A DNA stretch of 64,000 nt from Agroathelia rolfsii (Eukaryota; Basidiomycota; Agaricomycetes; Amylocorticiales; Amylocorticiaceae), in assembly GCA_018343915.1 (NCBI GenBank), contig JABRWF010000006.1:3472001-3536000 (forward strand). The letters are read 5' to 3'. Positions within the stretch are counted from its first letter, which is position 1; the number at the start of each line of letters is the position of its first letter. The translations under genes were made by a program, and so were the position numbers. Below, piece after piece: positions 32,843-45,236 of the stretch. Below the pieces are notes generated by a model. It worked only from the letters and a program-made list of their open reading frames with translations. It searched no databases and was not told the origin of the DNA.

Positions 32843-34565
32843 TGTCATGGGTTGATCCCATGATTATTTTGTTCCCCTAATTTTTCTCTATATTCTACTA
32901 TTTTTCTTGATTTTTTATCTTTTGATTTGAGTATATAGGCTTTATTTCTTTATTTTTGGTTTCTTGTTGGATTGTTTATATAGTACTGTACTTCATTTGG
33001 GTATACTTCTGAATCTTCTGATGTACATCATTGATTTGCTTCTTTTATCTTTGATTTCTTCCTACACTATACTTCTGTTCTAACTCCTCTGATCCTTTTT
33101 CTTTCCTTGCTTCTATTTCCCTTGATATAGAGTTAAGAACTATTCTTAGAGTACTTGTAAACAGTATATAGAGGCCTGCCCTTGAGACCTTTGCAATCCA
33201 GCTTAACTACCTTTTTCCCTTTGTATCACTCTCACTCACACCTGAAGTTCCTTCCCCCACTCTCTTTCTTGTGTGTTTTACCCCCCCCCTCATCATCATC
33301 TTTATTGTTATACCTAGACCCTAAGGTTAAGGGGATATACTGTGACTCCATGCTCTAAGGGAGTATAAAACTGAGTAAAGCTATGTATGTATCACCAGGA
33401 TGTATAAATATGGACTCCTAGGATGAGGGAGTATAAAGAATTATGTTAAAGCTGAAGATAGCATATCCTACCTATCACAACCTCAGTAGTACCATACCAT
33501 AGACATAATAGCATTTATTTATGTTTACCAAGCATATATCCAGGTTCATTTGGTATAGACTTAAAACAATCATGCAATTACTTAGGTATTTAATATTTAT
33601 TACATAAAACTACAAATCATGCCATAGACACTGTAATACAATATACACTATATTGTATTACCTATAAGTTATAGTATACCATAGTTAAACCATAGTCTAT
33701 TATTTAGTCATAGCTTAGTTCTAAGCCTTAGGCTTAGAAAGAGGCATACCATTATTTCTGCTCCCTTTCACTATTGTGCTAGTTATGACATGTCACGCAT
33801 TACGTCATGCAAAAGAGCATAACTCTGCATTTCCTATCTTCAGGCACTATCATAGTTACACAGGAACTACAACACATCATGATAATCACTGGAACAATCA
33901 AGGAAGATCCTAGGAGTTATATTGGATTATTTAGTAAGAGTTAGAGACTAGGAAAGCATACCAATATAGAGAACAATAGTATACTATTATGTATTTAAAC
34001 CTTTAGGGTCTAAGAGATGTTCCCCATCTCACAGACCTCTTTTGTCAATTCTACCATTGTTTTCTCACTGTCTAAAGCCTCCTCCAAGTCCTTGCTAGCC
34101 TTAAATAATATTTGCTAAGTGTTTCTATTGTCCTTACAAGTCTAAGTAGTATTGGGTATTAACCCCTTACTATTTAGACTCCTCCTATTATATTCCATTG
34201 TTCTAAGACTATAGTTACTATAGCCATTGTATCCCTAAGTCAGGGATAGTATTAGTCACACTCCTAAGTGTCCATTGTACCACTTCCTTTATATCAAGTC
34301 ATAGTCACAGTTATAGATACATTTTATAGTTATAGACCTGTGACACTATCTAGCAAAGGACTTTAAGAATACTAGTGATTGTATGTTGCATGGAAGCCTC
34401 TATGAAATAGTAAGAGACCTTGCCTCTAGGTCTTTAAATATGAGTTGCACCTCCCTGCTAGGGGAGCTTAAAGATATCAGTTGTATCCCCCCCCTATTTG
34501 CTTCTGGCCCTTCTAGGCTAGGCATCTTAGGGTTATGTTGGTTGAGTCATAAGTGTCCCATGACA
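32843..34565 (+). mobile_element. Family-3 solo LTR, TSD AGAAG, interrupted
   Basis: It starts TGTCATGGGTTGATCCC and ends GTGTCCCATGACA, with perfect AGAAG repeats at 32,838-32,842 and 34,566-34,570. It is broken by a reverse family-2 LTR (33,473-34,345); net length is about 845 bp. It shares the AGAGGCCTGCCCTT promoter-like region with the copy at 18,368. Confidence 0.8.
33473..34345 (-). mobile_element. Family-2 solo LTR, reverse (873 bp)
   Basis: It reads TATCACAACCTCAG to GACCTGTGACA. Flanks CTACC and CTATC differ by one C/T change. The interior matches the other family-2 copies. Confidence 0.8.
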
Positions 34566-34762
34566 AGAAGACTAGGCTACAAACTATACACTAAGCTTAC
34601 ATAAGTAAAATGTCTATATGCTGAGATATTAAGTAATCTTTACAAAAATATTAAATATCTAGATACTTTTTTGACCAACTGTATAAATAAATATACAGGG
34701 TATCTTAGCTTTAATAAATGTAGGGCAAGCCTTTATTTACTTTTGAGCATAGAGCTCAGATG

Positions 34763-37700
34763 GATTTGTGAATTACTACTGTAAATGGCTAGTATAAAGC
34801 CTAAGCTTATCTTATGATTATATGACTTGCTTGGTTATAAGAATACTTATATAGTGTCTAATTATATAATATATGATTTATATACCAAAAAACAGAGAAA
34901 AATCCAGAAAAAATCAGAAAAATAGTAAGAAAATCTAAATAAATTTATAATACAACAAGTAACTTATAACATAATTAATATAAAATATATATAGCCTTAA
35001 GATTACTTCTATAATATATAGCTTAAAACATATAAGGGCTAATTATATAACTACTATACTGCCTATAGTCTATACCCTAAAGGGGTAATTTTTATAAGAA
35101 AATAAAGAAAATATCAAAATAAAAGAGATACTAGTCCAAATATTACAAGAAAATAACTAAAAAATCAGCAAAAATTATCTTAAATAATCTAACTCATAAC
35201 AATTAAAGGCCTATATAACAGACTTTTAGCGGCTACTATATATTGTAACACTTTGAATTTACAAAAAGTAGAGGAATGATAGACCAAATAGAAACTAAAA
35301 AACAAACAAGCAAATATAGCAAAATAGTACCTAGTGCTAGTATAGAAGCAACTATTATATTTTAGTATCTCTATCCCAAGCTATACCTAACAAAAATCTT
35401 ATATAGATTATATTATACTGGTTAGAATGTAAACTAGCAGAAAACCACCCTTAGTTTCTAGATGCCTTTACATGGCATTGTTATAGCCCCTAATCTCTAG
35501 ATTTAGTTCTAGACTACTATCTTCTTTTATAAACTGAGATGAATATTGTTCATCATCAAACATACAGGGGGCCTGAAATTGTCGGAGTTTTGCTGCAGTG
35601 GGATTCTCTGTTCTAAACACTTCGGGAATAGATCTCCCAGAGGCATCCAAAAGTTCTTTCCAAGAGGTTTCTTCTTGCTCCTTTATTGGACCCCAGATAT
35701 GATGGTTAAGACCTGAAAACCAAAGGTCATACGTAGTAAAATAGGACTTTCGATCCCCTCTGAGTTTCCTTTGCGAAGTCTGGCTAGAAAGGTTGACTAC
35801 AGTTGGGTGATCAGAAGATAATGCGACAACGATTCGAATGATTGGTATGCATCCTATAGAGTAGTCTTTGTCATTCTTTGAAAAAAGACGTAGGAGGTAA
35901 GGGTCCATATCATCGAATAGGAGAGGATCAACTTTTGAGCCATATTCTATGTTGTTTTTGACCTGGTACATTATGAATGTCACGTTATATCGTCCTAGAG
36001 CCTCGTTGTAGTATGTGATTGGGATGACACCGTCTATCCGTGGTTGATTCAGTGCACACTCAACCCCAGCACGACGAGGTATACGTCGCCATATAAAGTT
36101 CCGGTTCAGGACAGCAGAATTACCAGCTCTCGCGAAATGATTCATGTTCATCTTCGAATTTTTGAAAGCATCTCGAAGGCGTGTTTCCAGGGTGATCCCG
36201 CTATTAGGATGGACACAAGACGGCAATGCATCGAGTACATCACAAACAAATACACCTTGTGATGACGGCGAACCGCAGAGCTTTTGCAGGAACGCAGGAA
36301 CGGACCAAGCTTCAGGGTGACCCGCCGTGGCCACCATATCAGTGGCAAGGATCACAAGCAGTTTGAAAATTGCTTCACCCCGTGGCCCGCGTTCAACCTC
36401 CGGCCGGCGGTATTCGTTTGAAAGAACCGACGCAGCATTGAAAGGAAATTTCTGCATCACATATTTTGCCCCTTCCGCCAGAATCGGCTCCGAAGGCGAT
36501 ATAGTATGGACACCATCAAACGAAGGCTCAGCCTTCAAGCATACACGCATGTGGTCTTCGACGTGGCGCATCTCTCGTTTCCTGGCTTCGTATGACCAAC
36601 GATTGAAGTCAAGACCCAAGCGACACATAAGGCAAGCTAGTAGTGCATCCTCGTGCAGAATGTTGTTTGAATTGATGATACTCAAATCGTCCATTTTTGT
36701 GAGCTTTTGAGCGGCAAAGATAACGATCTGTCCTCTTAACTCTTCGGCTCCATATGCATACCGCGTTGCGAACCTATCGAGCCATAACTATAAGTTCAGA
36801 CATATAGGATGTATACAATTTACACACAGCGGTCGGCCCAGCTTGACCAAGTATCCTAGTCGCATCACATCCTCCATCGTTGTCTGGCCTTCGACGGCAT
36901 GTTCTGCCAGCATGTCGTACCCGAGATCAGTGTATGGTGGCATCAATTTCAGCCCACTAAACCTTGTTACGCGCGCAGAAGAGTCGAGACCTCTCGGAGG
37001 CGTGAATTGGAAGACTTGGCCTGTGGTCGACAAGAAGACGGAGAAGATAGCCTGATGTCGTATTTTCCGTAGTGCACGTCGCAAACAAGAGAAGTGAGTT
37101 GGCGAGGAGGCAGAAACGTTGGCTGCTTTTACGACTGTGCTCAGAGTATGTGCTTCGTCGAAAGACAGAATGATGATGGGCGAAGATGGCTTCCAATCGT
37201 CCTGCTTGAATTTTAAGAGAGCGTCCTCCAGCGATTTAGCAGCATCAATGATGGTCATTTTAGATAAAGACCCGAGATCGGCTTTTCTATTGTGTTCATT
37301 CCAAGCCATAAAAACAAAAGCAAAACAGAAAAGCTCACTGGAAGGTTTCCAAGTAATAATGTGGTCAGGCGAGTCCGGCGCTCGCACTTGCACATATTTC
37401 GCTTGAGGAGTGACTGGGCCCGATGTCTTGTTTTGTGAGTCATCAGGACGCCAACCGTTGTCTTCTGGGCTCAGTTCCTTAGCGAGATCGACCACACTCC
37501 GAAAAAAGTTCTCTCGATTCTCGTTAGGTTTCTCGAACTTCTGGTCTTTGCTCATGTAAGTTCGAAAAGTATACGCAACCTGCCTGATGGAAACATCTCT
37601 TGATGAGAAGTTGTTGTTGATCCATTTTATTGCTTTTATGAAGGCCGATGTCAAGAATGCCTGCGCGTTCCGATTAGCCTCTGCTTCTTCCTTAGCCTGC

Positions 37701-38690
37701 GTAAGATAGTTTCGAACATCAATATCGGCTGGAGGAAATCCTTCTGAAAGAGTTTTTTTTTGTTAGTTGCGCCGCTCAGTATCGAGTCCGCTCGATAACG
37801 CACCTGATTGATCATGGCGTAGACAAAATGGGATCGTAAAATGGGTCTTGCTCATCTCATCGACTAGTCTCGATTTTCCCATTCCAGATGACTGAATAAT
37901 GGAAGAATATTTGGCATAGTATTCGACGTTGGAACTTGTAAAGTCCTCGCATAGCTTTTCAACGTGGAACCAGAATGACTCGTGAGCCTTGCCAGTGTAG
38001 TCCCGACTCCAAGACTTCACGGTTGCTATGGAGGCTTCAGAATGCTATCGTAAGAAGGCTCAAGCACGTACCATCAGTAGAAAGTGATGGATGTATAAGA
38101 TCCAAGTTTGAGCCTTTTTTTTCTGCAAGGATTACTAAAAATGATTTGAGATAATTGAATGCCACAAAATATCAGCATATTTACACGATTGGAACAGGCA
38201 TTCCAAGTCAAAGTTGGATTCGGTTTCCAGGAAGCCGGTGTAGAGATGTTTCAAGTCAGTAAGCTGTTTCTCAGGCAAGTGCTCAAAGTGGGAAAGTATA
38301 TGCTTCTGCATTCGAGGCGCATTCTTGAAACATTCCAGCTGGGTCTTCGTAAGGAGATTTAGGAAATGGGCTCCCAATGCATCGAATGTGAATTCAATGC
38401 AGAGAGACAGAGCGGGGCGGGAAAATTTCTCTTTGGGGGAATGCAATAGCTGTAGTAATGAATCTCCCCCCTCTGTGAGCTCCGTGTACAGGCGCTTCAG
38501 GAAGCGTGCTTCTAGAGTACTATCCGGCACGGACTCGGGCTCGGACTCGGATAGGTCTTGTCCTGGTCGTTTGATGGAGGGAGAGCTATGTTTGTCATTA
38601 GTCAAGGAGTCGTATGATGCATCGCGCTTTTCGTTTGGCATTGTGTGCAAGATGGAGGATCTAGTCGATGATAAGGCCCTGTTAAGTTCG
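34763..38690 (-). repeat. Right arm of large inverted duplication
   Basis: Reverse complement of 10,880-14,780 (see left arm). At the inner edge, the gypsy LTR fragment (34,763-34,970 in common) continues leftwards with recognisable LTR sequence to about 34,690, so this copy keeps more of the ancestral arm. Confidence 0.9.
35468..38641 (-). CDS. Crinkler-like P-loop NTPase + PD-(D/E)XK nuclease, copy 2, 5 exons
   Basis: Exons (minus): 38641-38185, 38134-38072, 38025-37804, 37743-36828, 36773-35468. Together 2964 nt, 987 aa. From within exon 1 onward it is identical to copy 1, with the same Walker A (SSGMGKSR), Walker B (SFDEAH) and nuclease (RIDGVIPI, YQVKNN) motifs. Exon 1 differs: the header starts MPNEKRDASYDS instead of MSNEKREAAYDS, has two extra residues (SEPESVP), one extra residue near the LHSPKEK block, and several substitutions. 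It is oriented tail-to-tail with copy 1 across the transposon block. The frame is intact, so both copies could be expressed. Confidence 0.85.
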
Positions 38691-39640
38691 GGACCTCTTT
38701 ACCGTGAGTGACTTTTGATGTCACGTGTTTTTTTTCTTAATTCTATTCTATTTTGTCTTCTACGCCTCCCCCTGGAAACTGATTCTGCGCCCTAGGCGTT
38801 AACAAGCTTCCCGCCGCACACGCCCTCTCATACCAAACACCACCTTACCACACCAACTATTACTCTCCCACTTTAGTCACCTACTATCGCCGTCATCTGC
38901 ACCTAGAGTGCTTGCTTTCATAACCTGTCGGAGTCACAATGAAACAAATCATCAACTCACGAGATACCAGTTGAATACGAGCCTCGCCGGTGCTTCTTCA
39001 GCATCACTATTTTTCATACTCATCATCGAAAACGTCCGGAAAACCAGGCAAGACCTTGAATCCGTTATGTGCATCTTCAAGGTTATTACCATGAGCCTCT
39101 GCTTTCTTACTACATCCCCCTTTACTTCTTCATCACCTTTGTGCGTGTTTTGCTTCTACGTCAGAATCATCGATCCATCTCACGGGCTCTATATAATCTT
39201 TTTTTGCTTGCTAGATATCATTGGATCCACGGTCTATTTGAAAGTGCTAGTTCCTCATCACATTCCGTCTTTTGTTTATGAAGATCTCTCCGGAGCTGGC
39301 TGCCATAGGCTTCTATGCCTGTAGCATGAAGCCAAAGAAGGGGTGGTTGCTGGAGAGATCACTGGATCCATTGATTTAGTGCCGTGTCGGCACCCACTGA
39401 AATTCTCATGATATAACGTATGATACTTCATGTTCAAAATTGGTAGTCTTTGCACATATGATGTTGAATGCTATCGCTTCTATATCTTGGCTTGATTTAG
39501 TCCTAAATTCAATGCAGCTTAACAAATTATAAGCGCATGTATGACTAATTGATGGCCTAAATTAGGGATGATCCTGGTTGAATAAACCACTTTGCATGTT
39601 ATAAAGCATCATAGCAGTATACTATCCGCGGCCGTTGTGG
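38691..39640. other. Host-like flank of the right arm; possible gene remnant
   Basis: Base composition returns to that of 1-10 kb. A + strand open frame at 38,908-39,324 has hydrophobic stretches, and splice-like sites lie near 39,080-39,235, but I cannot assemble a convincing gene or recognise a family. It may be a decayed membrane-protein gene or untranslated DNA. Confidence 0.3.
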
Positions 39641-40389
39641 ACAAAATGCAATTTTTGTTGCAATATATATATACACCATATATACAGATATTGTATATAG
39701 ATATCATCTTAAGGCATAATCTTGGTGTAGGCCAACTCATGTGATATTCTAGCCTTGGCTTAGCTTAGAGCCACTAGTTTTAGCCCAAATCTGCACTGCT
39801 GCAGTTTTGGCCCAACTCTATATCTTAGCTATATATAGCAGCTAGCCTAGTACAGCAAGTTACACCTTATATATAGCAATAGTAATTGTATTTGTATAAT
39901 GTAATATAGAGAGCATGAGAAATTGATGTAAATAAATTTAAGGGACTAATAGCCTAGGCCTAGCTAGCTTAGCCCTATGCATAGATTTTGGATAAATGAG
40001 TTTGGCCAAGACTAGACCTAACACTAGATTATATTACAGGTCCATAGGCTATAAACTATAATAACTATAGTATAATACTATAAAAGACTATAGAAGGGAG
40101 TATACTTGGTAATATAGGAGGTCAATACTATTAAGAGCACACCTAATGTCATGGGTACACCCAGACTCTCCTAATCTTTCTTTATTTTCCTGTATTTTTC
40201 TTGTATTTTTACAATTTTTCTTGGACTTTCTATATATTATTTATTCACAATAGACAGCCTAGGACAATTAGTTATAGAGTACTTGGTTATATGACCAGCC
40301 ATCATTGTACCTTTATACCAGTACCTATTAGTAAACAGAGTCTAGACCCTTCTAGTTCCTTCCAAGTCTAGACTCTTAATCAATCAGCT
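39641..40389. other. AT-rich interval, no gene seen
   Basis: TA-rich, CpG-poor sequence like the transposon blocks, with a TGTCATGGGTACACCC stretch near 40,148 that resembles a family-3/4 LTR start, but no matching end. It ends with CAGCT, the TSD of the next element. Confidence 0.4.
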
Positions 40390-41615
40390 TGTCAAGAGCA
40401 CATCTGACTCTTGTCACTAAAACTCAACTAATGCCTACAAAAACCCCTCTAAGATACAGGGTAACTAGTAATGGTTATTTTACTTCTCCTAAGGCTTAGG
40501 ATGTAAGGGTATACACTTCCCTGTGCACTGTCCTTGTTATCACTCACACCAGAGCTTATCAATCCCTAGGCTTTACTCCAAGTCTACTAGACTTTTAAGC
40601 AAAGGCTATTATTGAGACACTAGTATTCTTGCATATACAAGTAGGTGTTAGGGTATCTTAACCTTGACAAGTGCAGGGCAGAGCCTTTACTTGCTTGAGT
40701 ATACTGAGCACTATATATGTTGTGTTATTGTAGATGCAAATGGTCACTACTAGGGCTAGACCTATCTTATGTGTTATAAGACAATCATTGTACTATAAAT
40801 TTATTTAAGATTTCTCATTATTTTTCTGATTTTTCTCCGATTTTTCTCTATTTTTTGGTGTATAATATGTATATTACATAAGTACCCTGATGACTAAGCA
40901 AAGTTATGTAATCAGTCATTATATGACTGGCCATCATATGACCACTAGTCATGTGACTTATTATGTAAGCAGGTCTAGAGCATGGGTCTAGAACATAACA
41001 CCACTATAGACTCACTATAGTACAATATTGCATCACACTTAGCACCTCTGTGCACAGACCATATACCAGGTGCATAGACCAGGTAGAATTAGTATATAAC
41101 CCTGTAGTGCTTTTACCTGAAGACCCCAGATTTGTTCTCTTCATCTTTAGGTAAGCACAGTAGTGCTTTATAGTAAATAAGTAACTAACATAATAAAACT
41201 TTGTCTTCAGAGTCCTTATCTCCCCTCTCCCTCTCTGTCCCACAAATCCTCCCTGCTTCATGCTAAGAGGTAATAGGTATGCTCCATACTACCTATTATT
41301 TAGAGGTTACTCAGTGCTCCTCTATGTATATACTGCATAATATAGGCTCAGGCTTTATGCTAGCCACTTACAGTTGTTAACTACAACATCATAGTGCTAA
41401 GTGTACCTAAGTAAACAAAGGCTTACCCTGCGTTTATCAAGGCTAAGAGACCCTGCACGCCTATTTGTATACACAAGAAACTTTGTGTCTCAATAGTAGA
41501 CCTTGCTTGAAGACTTTGTAAGTCTAGAGTAAAGCTTAGTGATCAGCAAGCTCAGAGTTGAGTGAGAATAAAGACAGTGCACAAGGTATGTCTATCCTTG
41601 CATCCTAGGCCTTGG

Positions 41616-42648
41616 TGTTGAAAGATCAAATATTTACAGGCTTCATATCTTTCCAATAATTCCAATGAATACTTCAAATAATCATCTAACATCATATCAT
41701 ACATGATTATTTATTTCATGATTTTACAACTGTTCATTGTTGAGATATTAACAATTCTTTACATGCATATATTCATTGAAATAATATGCATATATTCTTT
41801 TATTTAATATTTTCAATATTTCATTATATCTAATCTTATCAGAGATAAGATTATCATATCTGAAGTCACTTGACTTTATCATTTATGAATATCTTTTTCA
41901 TAAATATTAAACAATTCCATTTAAATATTCATTTCTCAATAATCATTGTGAATATTACTAATTGATTTTTCACGCCCTAGATCCTTGCTTATAAATCACC
42001 AAAATATTTACTAAGCAAGTTCATAATATTAGTAATATTTATAAAATATTACTAATATAGATCTAATAATAGGATATTGAGATCAATAGACATTTTACTT
42101 ACTAATACTATACAAATTACTTACTAAGCACACAGATTGCTTACCAAGCATATTATTCAGCAAATAGGAATATTACTAAGCTGATTTATAAGCTGATTTG
42201 TAAGTAACCCTTCTTACTAAGCGGATTAGATAAGCACAGGATTGGCTTACTAATCTTGTAGAAATTAGAATATTTTGTATTATATAAGCACCAGCAAATT
42301 CGGCTGGAAATGATAAGTTATTTCACTTGAAAATAGTGAGTTAAATAGTCTACAAGACTAGCTCCTAGAGTACTAACTTCACCCTAGACTTACAAAGTCT
42401 ACAAGACAAGACAACAAGCCTTTCCTAAAGGGAAACAAGTAGGTAGTCTCAAAGGGACACCGGCTATAGTCTTATCTTCAGTATAGCAAAGTTACTAATC
42501 GCTTCCTATCCTAGGAAACCTTGCCTTATCTTAGGAACAACCCAAAGCCTGCACTTTTCTTTACAAGTAAGTGTTTGCTTCACAACAGGTAACTTGTGAG
42601 CTAGCATATAGCCACACTATACAACCCAAGAACTACAATAGTTCAACA
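41616..42648 (+). repeat. Copia B 5' LTR
   Basis: TGTTGAAAGATCAAA to ACAATAGTTCAACA. Rich in ATTAGTAATATTT-type AT repeats; about 97-98% alike by eye to the copia A LTRs. Confidence 0.9.
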
Positions 42649-42664
42649 GGTTATGAGCCCTGCC
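42649..42664 (+). promoter_or_regulatory. Primer-binding site, initiator tRNA-Met anticodon region
   Basis: GGTTATGAGCCC directly follows the LTR. Its complement, GGGCTCATAACC, is the anticodon stem-loop of eukaryotic initiator tRNA-Met (CAT anticodon). This matches the internal half-tRNA priming known for Drosophila copia, rather than the usual 3'-CCA end. Confidence 0.7.
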
Positions 42665-44186
42665 TAAAAAGGCAGTCAGTATAAAAACAGGAGTAACTAA
42701 CACAAATTTGTTATTCTAGTGTCTTCCTTCAACACCGAGATCTCCAACACATTCACCACTGTTGCCCAGGCAATCAACTTTGCCAACAGTAACCCTACCA
42801 CCTCTATTGATCAATCAGAGATTGACAAGCAGTGGCAAAAAGATCTCAAGAGTAAAAGCCTACTGATTAAATAAATCAAAAGAATTACTAATAAATTCTT
42901 TATAGGCACAGAAATCCTCTGGTCACCCTCTGAATCCATTAAGCAAGAAGAAGATATCGATCTCCTTCAGGCCTTTTTAGACTCAGACAACGACATCAAG
43001 GAAAAGGAAGACAGTAAGAGAATTATAGTATAAAAAATCCGAAAATAAAGGATAAAAAATACTAATAAAATTCTCTAGGCCTCAATAATATCAACCAGGC
43101 CCTTAGCAAATTTACGATTAACCCAGAAATCCACTGGGAAACATATCAAGAATTTTCTAGAAGCTTCAAAGATATTAGGAAGGAGTCCCCAGCGACTTAC
43201 ATCTCCATAATCACAGATATCAAGGTCAACAAGGACAAGTACAACCTTGATCACAACCAAGTCACCCATTACATAACAGCAGAATTAGCCAATCAACAGG
43301 ACGTTTGGTGCAAGCACTTCAACATCCCATTGACTGGACCCTGCTGGACTGTCCGTGACATCTTTCAAGAAGCCTCAATCTACAACCCGGACAAAGAATT
43401 TGTGTACCCAGGAGAAGAAGAGTCAGAACCTTCCGATATCAATATTTCTGACACCTCCTCCCCCTTCACATTATCTCCCTTGGTCAGTAGTGCCAATCTA
43501 GTGGAAAGAAGCCCCCTAGATAAATCAATTGGTGATCTTCAGGTAAAGTAAACAAAACTTTATCATTTCACCATCACTAACACACTTTTAGGAGCTTAAT
43601 AAACTCCCTGAAGAACCCATCGACAAGACCATTGGTTGGGGCACAGAAGGTCAGCAAAAATCAACTGCTCCACCTTCAAATCGTTCATATACACCCTGGT
43701 CAATGTCACAGGCCTAAGGCAATATCCTGCAATACTATGATTTTAGCTATTAATACTATGATGATATATTCTGTGAAAGACTATGAAAGATAAGGAATAG
43801 TTAATACAACCTAGTACAGGGCCAGCAGTAACGCCTCTAGGGTTTCCAACCCTGAGGTTACTTATAAGAACAAAGCTATGATTAGGATAACTATAATAAC
43901 TGTGACTTATGACTTGGACTTGTAGGAGCGGTATAGAGACAAGGAAATACTCTTAAGGCTGATAGACACTTGAAGGGGACTTTAGACAGTGAGACAATAA
44001 TACTAGAATTGACGAAAGAGGTCTGTGAGATGGGGAACATCTCTTAGACCTTAAAGGTTTAAATACATGATGGTATACTATTGTTCTCTATATTGGTACG
44101 CTCTCCTAGCTTCTAACCCTTACTAAATACTCCAATATAACTCCTAGGATCCTCCTTGATTGTTCCAATGATTATCATGATGTGTT

Positions 44187-45217
44187 TGTTGAACTATCGT
44201 AGTTCTTGGGTTGTATAGTGTGGCTATATGCTAGCTCACAAGTTACCTGTTGTGAAGCAAACACTTACTTGTAGAGAAAAGTGCAGGCTTGGGTGGTTTC
44301 CTAAGAATAGGCAAAGTTTCCTAGGTAGGAAGCGGTTAGTAACTATGCTATACTTAAGATAAGACTGTAGCCGGTGTCCCTTTGAGACTACCTACTTGTT
44401 TCCCTTTAGGAAAGGCTTGTTGTCTTGTCTTGTAGACTTTGTAAGTCTAGGGTGAAGTTAGTACTCTAGGAGCTAGTCTTGTAGACTATTTAACTCACTA
44501 TTTTCGAGTGAAATAACTTGTCATTTCCAGCCGAATTTGCTGGTGCTTATATAATACAAAATATTCTAATTTCTACAAGATTAGTAAGCCAATCCTGTGC
44601 TTATCTAATCCGCTTAGTAAGAAGGTTGCTTACAAATCAGCTTATAAATCAGCTTAGTAATATTCCTATTTGCTGAATAATACGCTTGGTAAGCAATCTG
44701 TGTGCTTAGTAAGTAATTTGTATAGTATTAGTAAGTAAAATGTCTATTGATCTCAATATCCTATTATTAGATCTGTATTAGTAATATTTTATAAATATTA
44801 CTAATATTATGAACTTGCTTAGTAAATATTTTGGTGATTTATAAGCAAGGATCTAGGGCATGAAAAATCAATTAGTAATATTCACAATGATTATTGAGAA
44901 ATGAATATTTAAATGGAATTGTTTAATATTTATGAAAAAGATATTCATAAATGATAAAGTCAAGTGACTTCAGATATGATAATCTTATCTCTGATAAGAT
45001 TAGATTTAATGAAATATTGAAAATATTAAATAAAAGAATATATGCATATTATTTCAATGAATATATGCATGTAAAGAATTGTTAATATCTCAACAATGAA
45101 CGGTTGTAAAATCATGAAATAAATAATCATGTATGATATGATGTTAGATGATTATTTGAAGTATTCATTGGAATTATTGGAAAGATATGAAGCTTGTAAA
45201 TATTCAATCTTTCAACA
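44187..45217 (-). repeat. Copia A 3' LTR
   Basis: 1031 bp, + strand TGTTGAACTATCG to CAATCTTTCAACA; identical to 52,235-53,265 as far as compared. Confidence 0.92.
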
Positions 45218-45236
45218 CTCCCACTCAATGAATGCT

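Noticed and set aside
35468..38641. Right Crinkler arm as a mere assembly duplicate of the left
   Set aside because: Exon 1 and promoter differ by multiple substitutions and two in-frame indels, and the outer flanks are unrelated, so it is a distinct locus on the evidence here; long reads would settle it.
38908..39324. 138-codon open frame to the right of the second Crinkler gene
   Set aside because: Begins with a non-ATG codon, no recognisable domain, no consistent spliced model; reported only as a possible remnant.
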